Translations under genes and position numbers: made by a program
Shown here: positions 23,442 to 32,060 of the stretch, piece by piece
How positions within the stretch are numbered: position 1 is the first letter of the stretch
Layout: every line of letters starts with the position of its first letter
The notes under the pieces: model-generated
Databases searched by the model: none
Told to the model about the DNA's origin: nothing
The model's input: the letters and a program-made list of their open reading frames with translations, nothing else
NCBI GenBank assembly: GCA_934589675.1
Contig: CAKTOF010000002.1
Coordinates: 1-64,000, forward strand
DNA length: 64,000 nt
Source of the DNA: an uncultured Oscillospiraceae bacterium
GTDB lineage: Bacteria > Bacillota > Clostridia > Oscillospirales > Oscillospiraceae
Direction of reading: 5' to 3'

Positions 23442-25622
23442 TTACTCCTCCTTCCCTCCCACGCCGGACGCTGCCTTTTCGCCCGCGCCGGAGTCCGTGA
23501 AGTCGTCGTCCTGCGCGTCCCAGTCATCCCATTCATGCTCCGCGCGGCGCGCGGCGGACTTTTTCTTCTTCGCGCGGGTGAGCAGCATGAGCACGATGAC
23601 GAGCACCACGCCGCCCGCGGCCACGCCGATCCAGAGGCCCCAGTTCGTCTTGACCTCCGGCTCGAGCGGCTCATCCGGGGAGACGTCGTCGCCGCCGCCC
23701 CAGTCATAGTTCATCTCCTGCACGGAGAGCGTCATGGGAAATTCGCGCGTGACGGACTTTGCATTGGCGTCCTCGTAGGTGATGGTGATCATAAGCTCGA
23801 CGTCGCCGGCATTCCACGGCGTGACGACAAAGCTGATGTTGCCGGACTTGCCGGACTCGAAGTTGCCGAGGTACTGCGTGGCCTGGAGCGTGTCGACGTC
23901 GCCGGAGATGGTCGCCTCGACGTTGGAGATGTCGCTCTTGCCCTTGTTGACGTAGCTCATGGTGATGGTCGTCTCCATGCCGGCGTAGGCCATATCGTAG
24001 AGCGTCGGCTCGTCGATCTGCAGGCGGTCGGGCTGGTAGACGGGGACGGAGAGCTTGATGTCCGCCGAGCTCGACGAGCGCTGCTTGTTGTCGACGTACT
24101 CATATTTGAACGAGACGTTGACGGTCTGCGCGCCGGTCTTGGCTGTGGCGAGCGTCTGCATCGGGACGGACTGCGTCAGCGTGCCGCCCGCGGAGAGCGA
24201 ATCGTAGTAGAACGTGTTCGTCGAGCCGTTCATCGTGAAGCTCTCGCCGCCGTCGACGAGGACGACGATGTTTTCAACTCCGACGCGGCCGGTGTTCTTG
24301 AACGTGAAGCTCAGGCTGAACGGCTCGCCGGCCGCGACGGAGTCGCCGCCGAAGGTGAAGTCCTCCACGATGATGTTCGGCACGGGGCTGGCCGTCTGGC
24401 TGCCACCGTCCGTGCGCGTGACATTGGCGGCGATGTTGACGCGCTCGCTCGTCGACGCCTGCGTTAGGCCGCTGCCGTTGTCATAGCTGAAGCGCAGGTC
24501 GGCGCTGACCGACTGCGTCGTGGAGCTGATCTCGCTGGCCGCCTTGATCTTCAGCTGGACGGACTGGCTCTTGCCGGCCTCGATGTCCGGCAGGACGAAC
24601 GTAGACGCCTCGTTCTGGAGCACGAGCGCCTCGCTCGTGGAAATATTCGCAACGGGGCTGACGAGCTTTGTCGTGCCGGCGTTTTTGAACGTGATGGTAA
24701 GGTCGAACGTCTGGTTGGCCGAGATGGCGCTCACGGCGCTGCGCGTCACAATGACCGGCGGCTCCGGCGTCGTGACGCCGCCGCCCGTCGTGGCCTTGGC
24801 CGGGATGGTGACGGTCTCGCTCGAGCTGCCCTGCACCGTGGAGACGTTGTTGAAGTAGTCATATGTCAGCGAGACGCCGAGCGACTGCTGGCTCGACGAA
24901 ATGCTCTCAAGTGCTTTGATCTTCACCGTCGTCGTGACGGTCTTTTTCGCGCCGATGTCCGTGAGGACGAACGTGGAGCTGCCGCCCGTGAGCATGAGGC
25001 TGTCGGACGGGGTGTACTTGACAAGCGGCGTGCGCAGCGTGAGGTTGCTCAGGTTCTGGATGGAGATCGTGACCTCCATCTCCTGGCCTGCCTTGATGGG
25101 CTCTTTGATGTCGCCGCGGCTGATGATGAGCATCGGCGCGGGCGCCGCGTCCGGCGTGTAGTCCGGCTCGGGCTCCGGCGTCGGCGCGACGTACTCCGTC
25201 GCCTCGGAGATGTTCTGAGAAATGGTCGTGTACGTTCCGGCGTAGGCGATCATGAGCGTCAGAGCCTTGCCCGTGCCGGAATATGTAACATTTTCGACCT
25301 TGACGTCAAACGTCAGCGGATCGGAAGCACCCGACGTCACGGTCGCCGTGACGCTGCCCGCGGTCGAAAAGCTGTCGACAAGCTTTGTGATGTCAATGGC
25401 ACCGGCGGCGCTCGTCGTTGTACTCTGGTCTTTGAAGTGGAACGTGATGTCCGCCGCGTTGCCCATCGTCAGGTTCTTCTGGGCCGGATTGGTGCGGTTC
25501 GTGACCTCATACGATGTCACGACCGGCGCGATGGTCGCCGCCGACGCGCCTGCCGGCAGCACGGCGCACAGCGTCGTCAGGATCAGGAAGACCGCTGCGA
25601 TCCGCAGAAACGACTTTTTCAT
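23442..25622 (-). CDS. Secreted, membrane-anchored CARDB-repeat protein
   Basis: A 726-residue protein with a signal peptide (about 1-29), an initial beta-domain, then four CARDB/COG1361-type Ig-like repeats of 110-125 residues (repeat cues: AGQEMEVTISIQNLSN, ANQTFDLTITFKNAGT, AGEPFSLSFTFKNTGR, AGMETTITMSYVNKGK). One membrane helix (about 660-682) is followed by a KKKK stop-transfer and an acidic cytoplasmic tail with many Asp and Glu. The gene lies between an ABC ATPase and a MacB-like permease. It could be the extracytoplasmic adaptor of that transporter, in the place MacA takes in Gram-negatives; this is inference. Confidence 0.83.
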   Translation of the reverse strand: MKKSFLRIAAVFLILTTLCAVLPAGASAATIAPVVTSYEVTNRTNPAQKNLTMGNAADITFHFKDQSTTTSAAGAIDITKLVDSFSTAGSVTATVTSGASDPLTFDVKVENVTYSGTGKALTLMIAYAGTYTTISQNISEATEYVAPTPEPEPDYTPDAAPAPMLIISRGDIKEPIKAGQEMEVTISIQNLSNLTLRTPLVKYTPSDSLMLTGGSSTFVLTDIGAKKTVTTTVKIKALESISSSQQSLGVSLTYDYFNNVSTVQGSSSETVTIPAKATTGGGVTTPEPPVIVTRSAVSAISANQTFDLTITFKNAGTTKLVSPVANISTSEALVLQNEASTFVLPDIEAGKSQSVQLKIKAASEISSTTQSVSADLRFSYDNGSGLTQASTSERVNIAANVTRTDGGSQTASPVPNIIVEDFTFGGDSVAAGEPFSLSFTFKNTGRVGVENIVVLVDGGESFTMNGSTNTFYYDSLSAGGTLTQSVPMQTLATAKTGAQTVNVSFKYEYVDNKQRSSSSADIKLSVPVYQPDRLQIDEPTLYDMAYAGMETTITMSYVNKGKSDISNVEATISGDVDTLQATQYLGNFESGKSGNISFVVTPWNAGDVELMITITYEDANAKSVTREFPMTLSVQEMNYDWGGGDDVSPDEPLEPEVKTNWGLWIGVAAGGVVLVIVLMLLTRAKKKKSAARRAEHEWDDWDAQDDDFTDSGAGEKAASGVGGKEE

Positions 25623-25625
25623 GAT

Positions 25626-26348
25626 TCATGCACTCTCCTTGTCTTTTCGTTCGTCTCCGATGATCTCGCCGTCACGAAGCGTGACGATGCGGTCGGCGTA
25701 GGACGCCATTTCCGGATCGTGCGAGACGAGAATGATCGTCTGGTGATATTTGCGCGCGAAGGAGCAGATCATCTCCATGACCTCCACGGTCGTGCGCGAG
25801 TCGAGGTTGCCGGTCGGCTCGTCGGCAAAGACGACGTCCGGCCGCGTGATGAATGCGCGCGCGATGCCGACGCGCTGCTGCTGTCCGCCGGACATCTGGC
25901 TGGGGAAATGGTCGAGCCGGTTCGGCAGGCCGACGGCTGCGAGCATGGCCCGCGCGGCCTTTTCCCGCTCTTCCTTCGCAACGCCGCGGAACATGAGCGG
26001 GAGCGCCACGTTTTCCGTCGCCGTCAGGTTCGGCAGCAGGTTGTACGCCTGAAACACGAACCCGATGTGCTTCTGCCGGAACGAGGCCAGCTCATTTTCG
26101 CTCAGCCGCGTGATGGGAACGCCGCCGATGCGCACCTCGCCGCGCGTCGGCTTCTCCATCCCGGCCAGCTGGTTGAGCAGCGTGCTCTTGCCGGAGCCGG
26201 ACGTGCCGAAAATGCAGCAGATCTCGCCGCGGCGGATGCTCAGGTTGATGCGTTTGAGCGCAACGACGACTTCGTCGCCCATCGGGTATTCCTTTCGGAC
26301 GTTTTTGACAACAATCAGCGGGCGATCCCGCAGATTCCCCTCCGCCAT
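25626..26348 (-). CDS. ABC transporter ATP-binding protein (LolD/MacB type)
   Basis: A 240-residue ATPase with Walker A GTSGSGKST (about 44), Q-loop FQAYNLLPNLT, signature MSGGQQQRVGIARA, Walker B VVFADEPTGNLD and the H-loop SHDPEMA. The NLD motif and overall length are those of the lipoprotein-releasing/MacB subfamily. Two start codons compete; the second ATG is chosen because it lies nine bases after GGAG. It leads the transporter genes, 65 bases behind the histidine kinase gene, where a weak separate promoter may exist. Confidence 0.92.
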   Translation of the reverse strand: MAEGNLRDRPLIVVKNVRKEYPMGDEVVVALKRINLSIRRGEICCIFGTSGSGKSTLLNQLAGMEKPTRGEVRIGGVPITRLSENELASFRQKHIGFVFQAYNLLPNLTATENVALPLMFRGVAKEEREKAARAMLAAVGLPNRLDHFPSQMSGGQQQRVGIARAFITRPDVVFADEPTGNLDSRTTVEVMEMICSFARKYHQTIILVSHDPEMASYADRIVTLRDGEIIGDERKDKESA

Positions 26349-26413
26349 CGCCATCAGCTCCTTTCACATCTAACAGTATACGGGCCATCTCTTCACCCGT
26401 CATTTACGCTTCC

Positions 26414-28003
26414 TTATGATTTCGTAAGGCTCCCGTCGCACGGGAGCAGGATCTCAAACGCCGTGCCCTCGCCCGTGCCCGGCAGAAGCCGGATGGAGCC
26501 GCCGTGGCTCTGGACGATGCTCCGCGCAATGGCAAGGCCAAGGCCGCTTCCGCCGCCGGAGCGGGCGGCGTCGCCCGTTGAGAACGGCTCAAAAAGGCGG
26601 TCGCGCACGGACGGCGGGATGCCGATGCCGTTGTCGGAGATGCGAAGAACCGCGCACGTTCCGCGCGTGGAGAGCTGGATGCGGATGAGTGTACCGAGCG
26701 TATTGTAGCGCAGGGAGTTTGAGAGGATGTTGTCCAGCGCGCGCCGGAACTGGAACCGGTCGATGCGGCAGCGCACCGGCGTCTCCGGGATGCGCACGTC
26801 GAGCGAGAAGCCGGCAAGGTCGATCTCGCTGTATTTCTCCGCAAGGTATTCGCGCAGGTATTCGCCGAGGTCGAGCTCCTTGCAGTCGAGCTTGAAGTCC
26901 GGGTGCTCGGTCTTGCTGAATTCGTAGAACGTGTTGATGAGCTCCGTGAGCGCCGCGGCCTTGTCGTCGATGGCCGAAAGGTAGCGCGGCAGCTCATCCG
27001 GCGGGATCTTGCCGTCGCGGATGGCGCTCGTGTAGCCGGCGATGACGGTGATGGGCGTCTTGAGGTCGTGCGAGATGTCGGCAATGAGCTTCTGCCGCTC
27101 GCCGTCGAGCTTTTCGCGCTCGCGCTCGCTCGCGTCGAGCCTGGCCGCCATCTCGCTGAAGTTCTCGGCCATGCGGCGGATCTCCGCCGGGCCGCCGCAG
27201 TCGGTAAGGTCGGCCTTCTCCCCGCGGCCGAAGCGCACGATGGCCGTGTCGAGCCGCGCCAGCGGCCGCCCGATGCGCCGCCGCAGGCCGAGGATGAAGC
27301 AGACCGTCGTGAGAAGATAGAGCGGTATGAGCAGCAGCCACGTCCGGTTTGCGTCCGCGACGACCTGATTGTAGTGCTGCTGCGTATAGGCCGGCAGGCG
27401 CACGAGCACCGTGCGCGTCTGCCCGTCCAGCCCGGTGGTCTGTGTGCGGTAGTATTCATAATCCTGCGCGTATGTTTGCGTCAGCAGGCGGAACTCCCGC
27501 TCGGTATACGCCGTCCGTCCGTCCGCGCCGCCGCGCAGGACGCGGTAGTGCTCGTCGAGCTCGGCGATGCAGCGGTTCGGCGCCGTCGCGTCGTCCAGAT
27601 CCGTCTCCACGACGAGATAGACCGTCTGGCCGTCGTCCTGGCAGGCGATGACGGTGACATAGGTGCTCGCGTTATAGACCGGAACGCAGGCTAGCTCCTC
27701 CGCCGTCAGGTCGCTGAGCATATTCTGCGGCGCGTGGTATAATCGCTGCCCCTCCCCGTCAAACACGGCAAAGCCGCCGCCGTTTCCGAGGTAGCGCACC
27801 GTGTCCACGCGGCTGTAATTGCCCGCGGCGAACGCGGACGACGAGATCATCCCGTCCACGTCGCCGAGGCCAAACCATGTATCGGCGCAGTGGTTCCAGA
27901 TGTAGTACAGCCCGACGGCGATGGCAAGCAACGTGATCGTAAAGCACAGGAAGCTGCGCGTGAGGATCGTAAACAGGCTGGCGCTCTTGTCACTTTTTTT
28001 CAA
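26414..28003 (-). CDS. Sensor histidine kinase
   Basis: A 529-residue membrane kinase: helices at about 14-34 and 230-250 flank an extracytoplasmic sensor (about 35-228), followed by HAMP, HisKA with the phospho-acceptor ADISHDLKTPITVIAGY (about 310), and HATPase_c with N, G1 (ISDNGIGI) and G2 (GSGLGLAIA) boxes. The start is TTG, overlapping the last codons of the response regulator gene by 14 bases. It probably controls the ABC/CARDB operon directly downstream. The arrangement is like envelope-stress or peptide-sensing systems, but the signal is unknown. Confidence 0.9.
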   Translation of the reverse strand: MKKSDKSASLFTILTRSFLCFTITLLAIAVGLYYIWNHCADTWFGLGDVDGMISSSAFAAGNYSRVDTVRYLGNGGGFAVFDGEGQRLYHAPQNMLSDLTAEELACVPVYNASTYVTVIACQDDGQTVYLVVETDLDDATAPNRCIAELDEHYRVLRGGADGRTAYTEREFRLLTQTYAQDYEYYRTQTTGLDGQTRTVLVRLPAYTQQHYNQVVADANRTWLLLIPLYLLTTVCFILGLRRRIGRPLARLDTAIVRFGRGEKADLTDCGGPAEIRRMAENFSEMAARLDASEREREKLDGERQKLIADISHDLKTPITVIAGYTSAIRDGKIPPDELPRYLSAIDDKAAALTELINTFYEFSKTEHPDFKLDCKELDLGEYLREYLAEKYSEIDLAGFSLDVRIPETPVRCRIDRFQFRRALDNILSNSLRYNTLGTLIRIQLSTRGTCAVLRISDNGIGIPPSVRDRLFEPFSTGDAARSGGGSGLGLAIARSIVQSHGGSIRLLPGTGEGTAFEILLPCDGSLTKS

Positions 28004-28667
28004 ATTTATACCCCAATCCCTTGATCGTGATGATATGGGTCGGCTTTTTCGGGTCTTCCTCGATCTTGTTGCGCAGCTTGGAGATGTGTACCATCATCGT
28101 ATTGTCGTCGCTTTCGAAATACGCGCCGTTCACGGCCTCGTACAGCTGCACCTTCGTAAAAATGCGGCCGGGCGTGCGCATGAGAACGGACAGGATGCGG
28201 TACTCCGTCGGCGTGAGCGGGATGGACTTGCCCGCGCGCGTGAGCGTGCAGGACATCGTGTCGAGCGACAGGTCGCCCACCGTGAGCACGCTTGTGCTCA
28301 TGCGGCTGGCTCGGCGCAGCTGCGCGCGCACGCGCGCGACGATCTCGAGCGGGTTAAAGGGCTTTGCGATGTAGTCGTCCGCGCCGAAGTTGAGGCCGAG
28401 CACCTTGTCGTTCACCTGATCGCGCGCCGACAGGATGAGGATGGGAATGTCGCTCATCTCGCGCAGCGCGCGCGTGAGCTCGTAGCCGTCCATCTGCGGC
28501 ATCATAACGTCAAGGATCGCAAGATCCGGCAGGTGTGCGCGCGCGCCGGCAAGCGCGTCGGCGCCGTTGTCATAGGCTTCTACCTCATAGCCCTCGCTCT
28601 GCAGATAGAGCGTGAGCAGATTCCGGATGTCCGCATCGTCCTCGGCAATGAGGATCATTTGTGCCAT
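27990..28667 (-). CDS. OmpR/PhoB-family response regulator
   Basis: A 225-residue regulator with a receiver domain (acidic pair EDD near residue 10, phospho-aspartate in LAILDVMMPQMDG at about 53, conserved lysine in DDYIAKPF) and a C-terminal winged helix (LTPTEYRILSVLMRTPGRIFTK, then VMVHISKLRNKIEED-type recognition). The ATG follows GGGAGAACGACC. It is the first gene of the RR-kinase-ABC-CARDB cluster. Confidence 0.93.
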   Translation of the reverse strand: MAQMILIAEDDADIRNLLTLYLQSEGYEVEAYDNGADALAGARAHLPDLAILDVMMPQMDGYELTRALREMSDIPILILSARDQVNDKVLGLNFGADDYIAKPFNPLEIVARVRAQLRRASRMSTSVLTVGDLSLDTMSCTLTRAGKSIPLTPTEYRILSVLMRTPGRIFTKVQLYEAVNGAYFESDDNTMMVHISKLRNKIEEDPKKPTHIITIKGLGYKFEKK

Positions 28668-28710
28668 GGTCGTTCTCCCTCCCTGATGCTTGGGACATGA
28701 TCTTGTTCGC

Positions 28711-28739
28711 ATTATACCGGATTTTTTCGTCCGGCGCAA
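28711..28739 (-). promoter_or_regulatory. Promoter of the two-component operon
   Basis: TTGCGC, a 17-base spacer and a perfect TATAAT on the minus strand, about 45 bases before the ATG. Confidence 0.75.
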
Positions 28740-28802
28740 GCAGAATGCCCGCGCCTCATCCTCAGTATCAGACGAAGCGCGGGCGGAAATTGTTTCCAGT
28801 TT

Positions 28803-29501
28803 TCACAGGCCGAACCGCCGCCGCAGCTCTTCGCGCAGCGTCGGGACGCAGCGGAACACGCACAGCGGGATGACAAGCCCGATGCACACGGCAAGCACGA
28901 TGATCGACCATCCGGGGCGCCATGCGCCGTCGAGGAAGCGGTCGATGCACGCCTCGACGCCGAGCGCCAGCAGCGCCACGGCGCCGATGGACAGCATCGT
29001 CCTCGACAGGATCGACCGACGCCCGCCGCGCAGCAGGAAGCTCAGCACGAACACATCCACGCACGCCACGGCCAGAATGGGCAGCGCAAGCGAGCAGAAC
29101 CACGAAAGCCCGTCCAGCCCGAGCGCGATGAGGAACACGTAAAGGCCGATGGCCAGCACGTCGGCCGTCAGCCGCACAAATATGGGAAGATGCCGCGCGA
29201 GCAGCGGCAGCACGAACCACACCCAAAGCATGGCCGTCGCGCCGACGACATACAGCGCCCACGGATTGTCCGCCGTCAGGATCAGATTGAGCATGCCGCA
29301 GCACAGCGACACGCTCACGAGCATACTCGTCAGCACGAGCGCAAGCGCCCGCTTCGACACCGGCTCGACAACGGCCGGCTTGGTCGGAAAATACGGCGCG
29401 TCCGGCGTCCAGTGCTCCGGATGCCACGCCTGCGTGCCGCACAGCGGGCACTTTTCGGCGCTTTGCCCAAGCTCCACGCCGCAGTTGACGCAATAAGACA
29501 T
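28803..29501 (-). CDS. Zinc-ribbon polytopic membrane protein (probable DUF6320 type)
   Basis: This 232-residue protein starts with a zinc ribbon, YCVNCG with a second pair CPLCG about 14 residues later, followed by about six membrane helices (about 50-215). The C-terminus is basic. Similar proteins sit next to condensation-like acyltransferases in clostridia, as here, 17 bases downstream of that gene on the same strand. I assign DUF6320 from memory of that context, and the biochemical role is unknown. Confidence 0.7.
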   Translation of the reverse strand: MSYCVNCGVELGQSAEKCPLCGTQAWHPEHWTPDAPYFPTKPAVVEPVSKRALALVLTSMLVSVSLCCGMLNLILTADNPWALYVVGATAMLWVWFVLPLLARHLPIFVRLTADVLAIGLYVFLIALGLDGLSWFCSLALPILAVACVDVFVLSFLLRGGRRSILSRTMLSIGAVALLALGVEACIDRFLDGAWRPGWSIIVLAVCIGLVIPLCVFRCVPTLREELRRRFGL

Positions 29502-29518
29502 GGTAAACCCTGCTCCTT

Positions 29519-30778
29519 TCAGCGGTTGCTCTCCACATGCACGGGGATGCCCTGCCGGACGAGAAAGCGGAAAAAATCGCGTTCAAGCGTTGTCTCGGCC
29601 TGCGTGCCGGCGAAGGTGATCCCCATTGTGTCGCCGTAGCTGATGGCCGCGCAGTGGCTGCGCGGCACGATGGCCTGCCCGAGGATGACCTCCATGCGCG
29701 CGATGTGCGGCCGCACCTCATCCGGCACCGCAAATGCGCCGGGATTGGTAAACGTACACGAATACGGCGTAACCGCATGCGCCCGATAGCTGAGCGACAT
29801 GACGGGCGTCTTGAGAAAGATCGGGATGAGCTGCAGCGCGAGGCTCTGCGTAAAGCGCACGTTCCCGGTAAACGCCGCGCGAAGCTCCTGCCGGTTCGTA
29901 TGCAGCTTCATGAAGTGGCGCACCTGCATGACGATCTCTTCAAACGTGTACTCCCCGAGCGCCGGGTCAATCACCGGCCGGACGGTCGTGATGAAGTTGC
30001 GCAGCGTCTTTGTCGGGAAAAAGCCGCGCAGATTGACGGGCACGGCCAGCGCCACGGGCTTTTTTCTGTACGGCCGCTCGCGCTCCTGCTTGTCAAGCAG
30101 GACCCGGATGAGCACGGCGGCCAGATACTCCGTAACGGACGCGCCGCAGCCCGCCGCCTTTTCCTTGAGCGCGCTGAGCGGCAGGAAGCCCATCGTCACA
30201 TGGAACGTGTAAAACGGCTCCGGCGTGCCGATGTTGGAATAGGCGCGCGGCAGCCTGTGCAGCCCGAGCGCGCGCGGGCCGGCGTAGCGCGCATACGCGT
30301 CCTCAAGCTCCTCCGGCTCCGGCTTCTTTTTCAGCTCGTCCGCGCCGGGGATGTCGATCCCGCGCTGGCGCAGGTATTCCTCCAGCAGCGCCCGGAAGAA
30401 GGTCAGCGCGCCCGCGCCGTCGGAAATGGCGTGGAACACCTCGATGGAGATGCGGCAGCGGTAATAGTAAAACCGGATGAGCCACCGCCCGTCCTCGCGG
30501 AAGCGGAACGGCTGGCACGGGTCGGACACGTCCTCGCGCACGAACGGCCCCGGCGCGTCATTCGGCTCAAAATAGTGCCAGAACACGCCGCGGCGGATGC
30601 GCATGCCAAAGATGGGATAGCGCGGCATCGTCCGGTCGACGGCGCGCTGCAGCGCCTCCGGGTCGACCGGCTCCGTCATAACGGCAGAGAATCGGTAGGT
30701 CGACGAGTAGTTCTCCTTCTGCAGCGCCGAGTATAAAATGCCCGCGCTGTCCATCTTATACCACCGCGTCTTTGCCAT
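29519..30778 (-). CDS. Condensation-domain-like / alcohol acetyltransferase-family protein
   Basis: A 419-residue protein of the chloramphenicol-acetyltransferase/condensation superfamily. The active-site HxxxDG motif is H-A-I-S-D-G (about residue 115), and the later NLRGFFPTKTLRNF corresponds to the structural segment after the crossover. Such enzymes transfer acyl groups from CoA or carrier proteins to alcohol, amine or lipid acceptors. No carrier protein or adenylation domain is nearby, so a nonribosomal peptide role is unlikely. It is divergent from an HSL-type esterase and co-transcribed with the zinc-ribbon membrane protein, which suggests lipid or ester metabolism at the membrane (inferred). 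Confidence 0.78.
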   Translation of the reverse strand: MAKTRWYKMDSAGILYSALQKENYSSTYRFSAVMTEPVDPEALQRAVDRTMPRYPIFGMRIRRGVFWHYFEPNDAPGPFVREDVSDPCQPFRFREDGRWLIRFYYYRCRISIEVFHAISDGAGALTFFRALLEEYLRQRGIDIPGADELKKKPEPEELEDAYARYAGPRALGLHRLPRAYSNIGTPEPFYTFHVTMGFLPLSALKEKAAGCGASVTEYLAAVLIRVLLDKQERERPYRKKPVALAVPVNLRGFFPTKTLRNFITTVRPVIDPALGEYTFEEIVMQVRHFMKLHTNRQELRAAFTGNVRFTQSLALQLIPIFLKTPVMSLSYRAHAVTPYSCTFTNPGAFAVPDEVRPHIARMEVILGQAIVPRSHCAAISYGDTMGITFAGTQAETTLERDFFRFLVRQGIPVHVESNR

Positions 30779-30811
30779 GCCGTGCCCTTCCCTCCGTCAT
30801 GATGTTTTATT

Positions 30812-30840
30812 ATTGTAGCACGCCCCGCCATCCGGCGCAA
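30812..30840 (-). promoter_or_regulatory. Promoter of the acyltransferase-DUF6320 pair
   Basis: TTGCGC, a 17-base spacer and TACAAT on the minus strand. Confidence 0.7.
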
Positions 30841-30856
30841 GCCGTGGAGAAGATGT

Positions 30857-30884
30857 TTGCAAACGCCGCGTCCCGTGGTATAAT
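30857..30884 (+). promoter_or_regulatory. Promoter of the HSL-type esterase
   Basis: TTGCAA, a 16-base spacer and a perfect TATAAT, 26 bases before the ATG. It is back-to-back with the acyltransferase promoter. Confidence 0.75.
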
Positions 30885-30910
30885 CAAGAAAAAAGCGCAG
30901 GAGGAACGCC

Positions 30911-31852
30911 ATGCCACGCCGCTATCACAAATCCGAACGGCCCGAGCGCGAAACGGCGCGCCTTGCCCCCGTCATGCGGGCGCTCAAGGCGCTGCACTCA
31001 GCCGCGCAGCCGGGCGCAATGACGACAGAGGAGCTCACGCGCCAGCGGCGCAGTCAGGAGCTGCTCGGCCGCCTCGCCGCGCCGACGGCCGGGCTGACAT
31101 GGGACGAATTCGAGCTTTCCGGCATGAAGGCCGCCTGGTCGCGCCTGCGCGTCCCGCACGACGGGCTGCACGCCATCTTATACTGCCACGGCGGCGGCTA
31201 CACGAGCGGCAACCTCGGCTATTCCCGCGTGCTCGCCTCGAAGCTCGCGCGCGCGACGGGCTTTGACACGCTCTCGTTTGAATACCGCCTCGCGCCGGAA
31301 AGCCCCTACCCCGCCGCGCTCGACGACGCGCTCGCGGCGTGGGATCACCTTATGCTGCTCGGCTACGGCGCCGAGTCCGTCGTGCTCGCGGGCGACTCGG
31401 CCGGCGGCAACCTCGCCCTCGCGCTCTGCCACAGGCTGCGCGCGGCCGGCCGGCGCATTGCGGGCGCGCTTCTTCTCATGTCGCCGTGGACGGATATGAC
31501 GATGCAGGGCGAGTCCTACGACCGCTGCGCCGAGCTCGATCCCATGCTCACGCGCGGGTACATTACGGCCGCGCGCGACGCCTACGCCGTCGGCGCCGAC
31601 GTCAAAAGCCCGCTTTTGTCCCCGCTCTTCGGCGATTATGCCAATTTCCCGCCCACGCTCATTCAGGTTGGCGACCATGAGATCCTCTACTCCGACTCCG
31701 CCATGCTCTACGACCGGCTGCGCGCGCAGAACGTCCCGTGCCGGCTCGAAGTCGCGGAGGATATGTGGCATGTCTACCAGATGTTCCCCCTGAAAAAATC
31801 CGCCGCCGCCATCGACAGCGCCGCCCGCTTCCTGCTGGAGCACCGCATCTGA
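30911..31852 (+). CDS. Alpha/beta hydrolase, hormone-sensitive-lipase family esterase
   Basis: A 313-residue cytoplasmic hydrolase. The oxyanion motif HGGGYTSGN (about 96), nucleophile motif GDSAGGNLAL (about 162), and later Asp (VGDHEIL) and His (DMWHVYQMF) make up a full HSL-family triad. Substrates are usually short acyl esters. It is transcribed away from a condensation-like acyltransferase through a compact divergent promoter region, so the pair may make and break the same type of ester. The ATG follows AGGAGG. Confidence 0.9.
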   Translation: MPRRYHKSERPERETARLAPVMRALKALHSAAQPGAMTTEELTRQRRSQELLGRLAAPTAGLTWDEFELSGMKAAWSRLRVPHDGLHAILYCHGGGYTSGNLGYSRVLASKLARATGFDTLSFEYRLAPESPYPAALDDALAAWDHLMLLGYGAESVVLAGDSAGGNLALALCHRLRAAGRRIAGALLLMSPWTDMTMQGESYDRCAELDPMLTRGYITAARDAYAVGADVKSPLLSPLFGDYANFPPTLIQVGDHEILYSDSAMLYDRLRAQNVPCRLEVAEDMWHVYQMFPLKKSAAAIDSAARFLLEHRI

Positions 31853-31919
31853 GCGCGCCCGCCTCCGCCCCGCTCATGGGGCCGCTGCGGTCCGGCGATG
31901 ATCCCGATCCCGTCATTAA

Positions 31920-31977
31920 AAGCCCTCCCTTGCCTGCTCGCGCTCACATTGCAGCGCAGTCAGGCAAGGGAGGGCTT
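31920..31977. repeat. Long perfect inverted repeat (hairpin) downstream of the esterase
   Basis: A 17-base arm (AAGCCCTCCCTTGCCTG) is perfectly complementary to 31961-31977. The 24-base loop holds a smaller GCGCT/AGCGC stem. No T-run follows, so it is a poor intrinsic terminator. It may be an RNA stability element or a mobile-element remnant. The rest of 31853-32060 shows nothing coding. Confidence 0.75.
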
Positions 31978-32060
31978 CGCCGTCTGTTCGGCGGCTTTTG
32001 GCGCATTCATTTTTCCTTTTATCTCTGCCTTTTGGCGATTATTTCAGGCAGCACGCTGTT

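Noticed and set aside
26355..26413. A firm promoter between the histidine kinase and ABC ATPase genes
   Set aside because: A TATACT box is present, but the -35 region (TGACGG-like) is poor. Read-through from the two-component promoter is equally likely.
28747..28784. A terminator after the zinc-ribbon membrane protein
   Set aside because: GCCCGCGC and GCGCGGGC can pair, but the loop is about 22 bases, no T-run follows, and the next promoter's -35 box begins only about 10 bases before it.
29519..30778. A nonribosomal peptide synthetase condensation domain
   Set aside because: No adenylation or carrier domain and no biosynthetic partners. The neighbours fit the clostridial acyltransferase/DUF6320 context.
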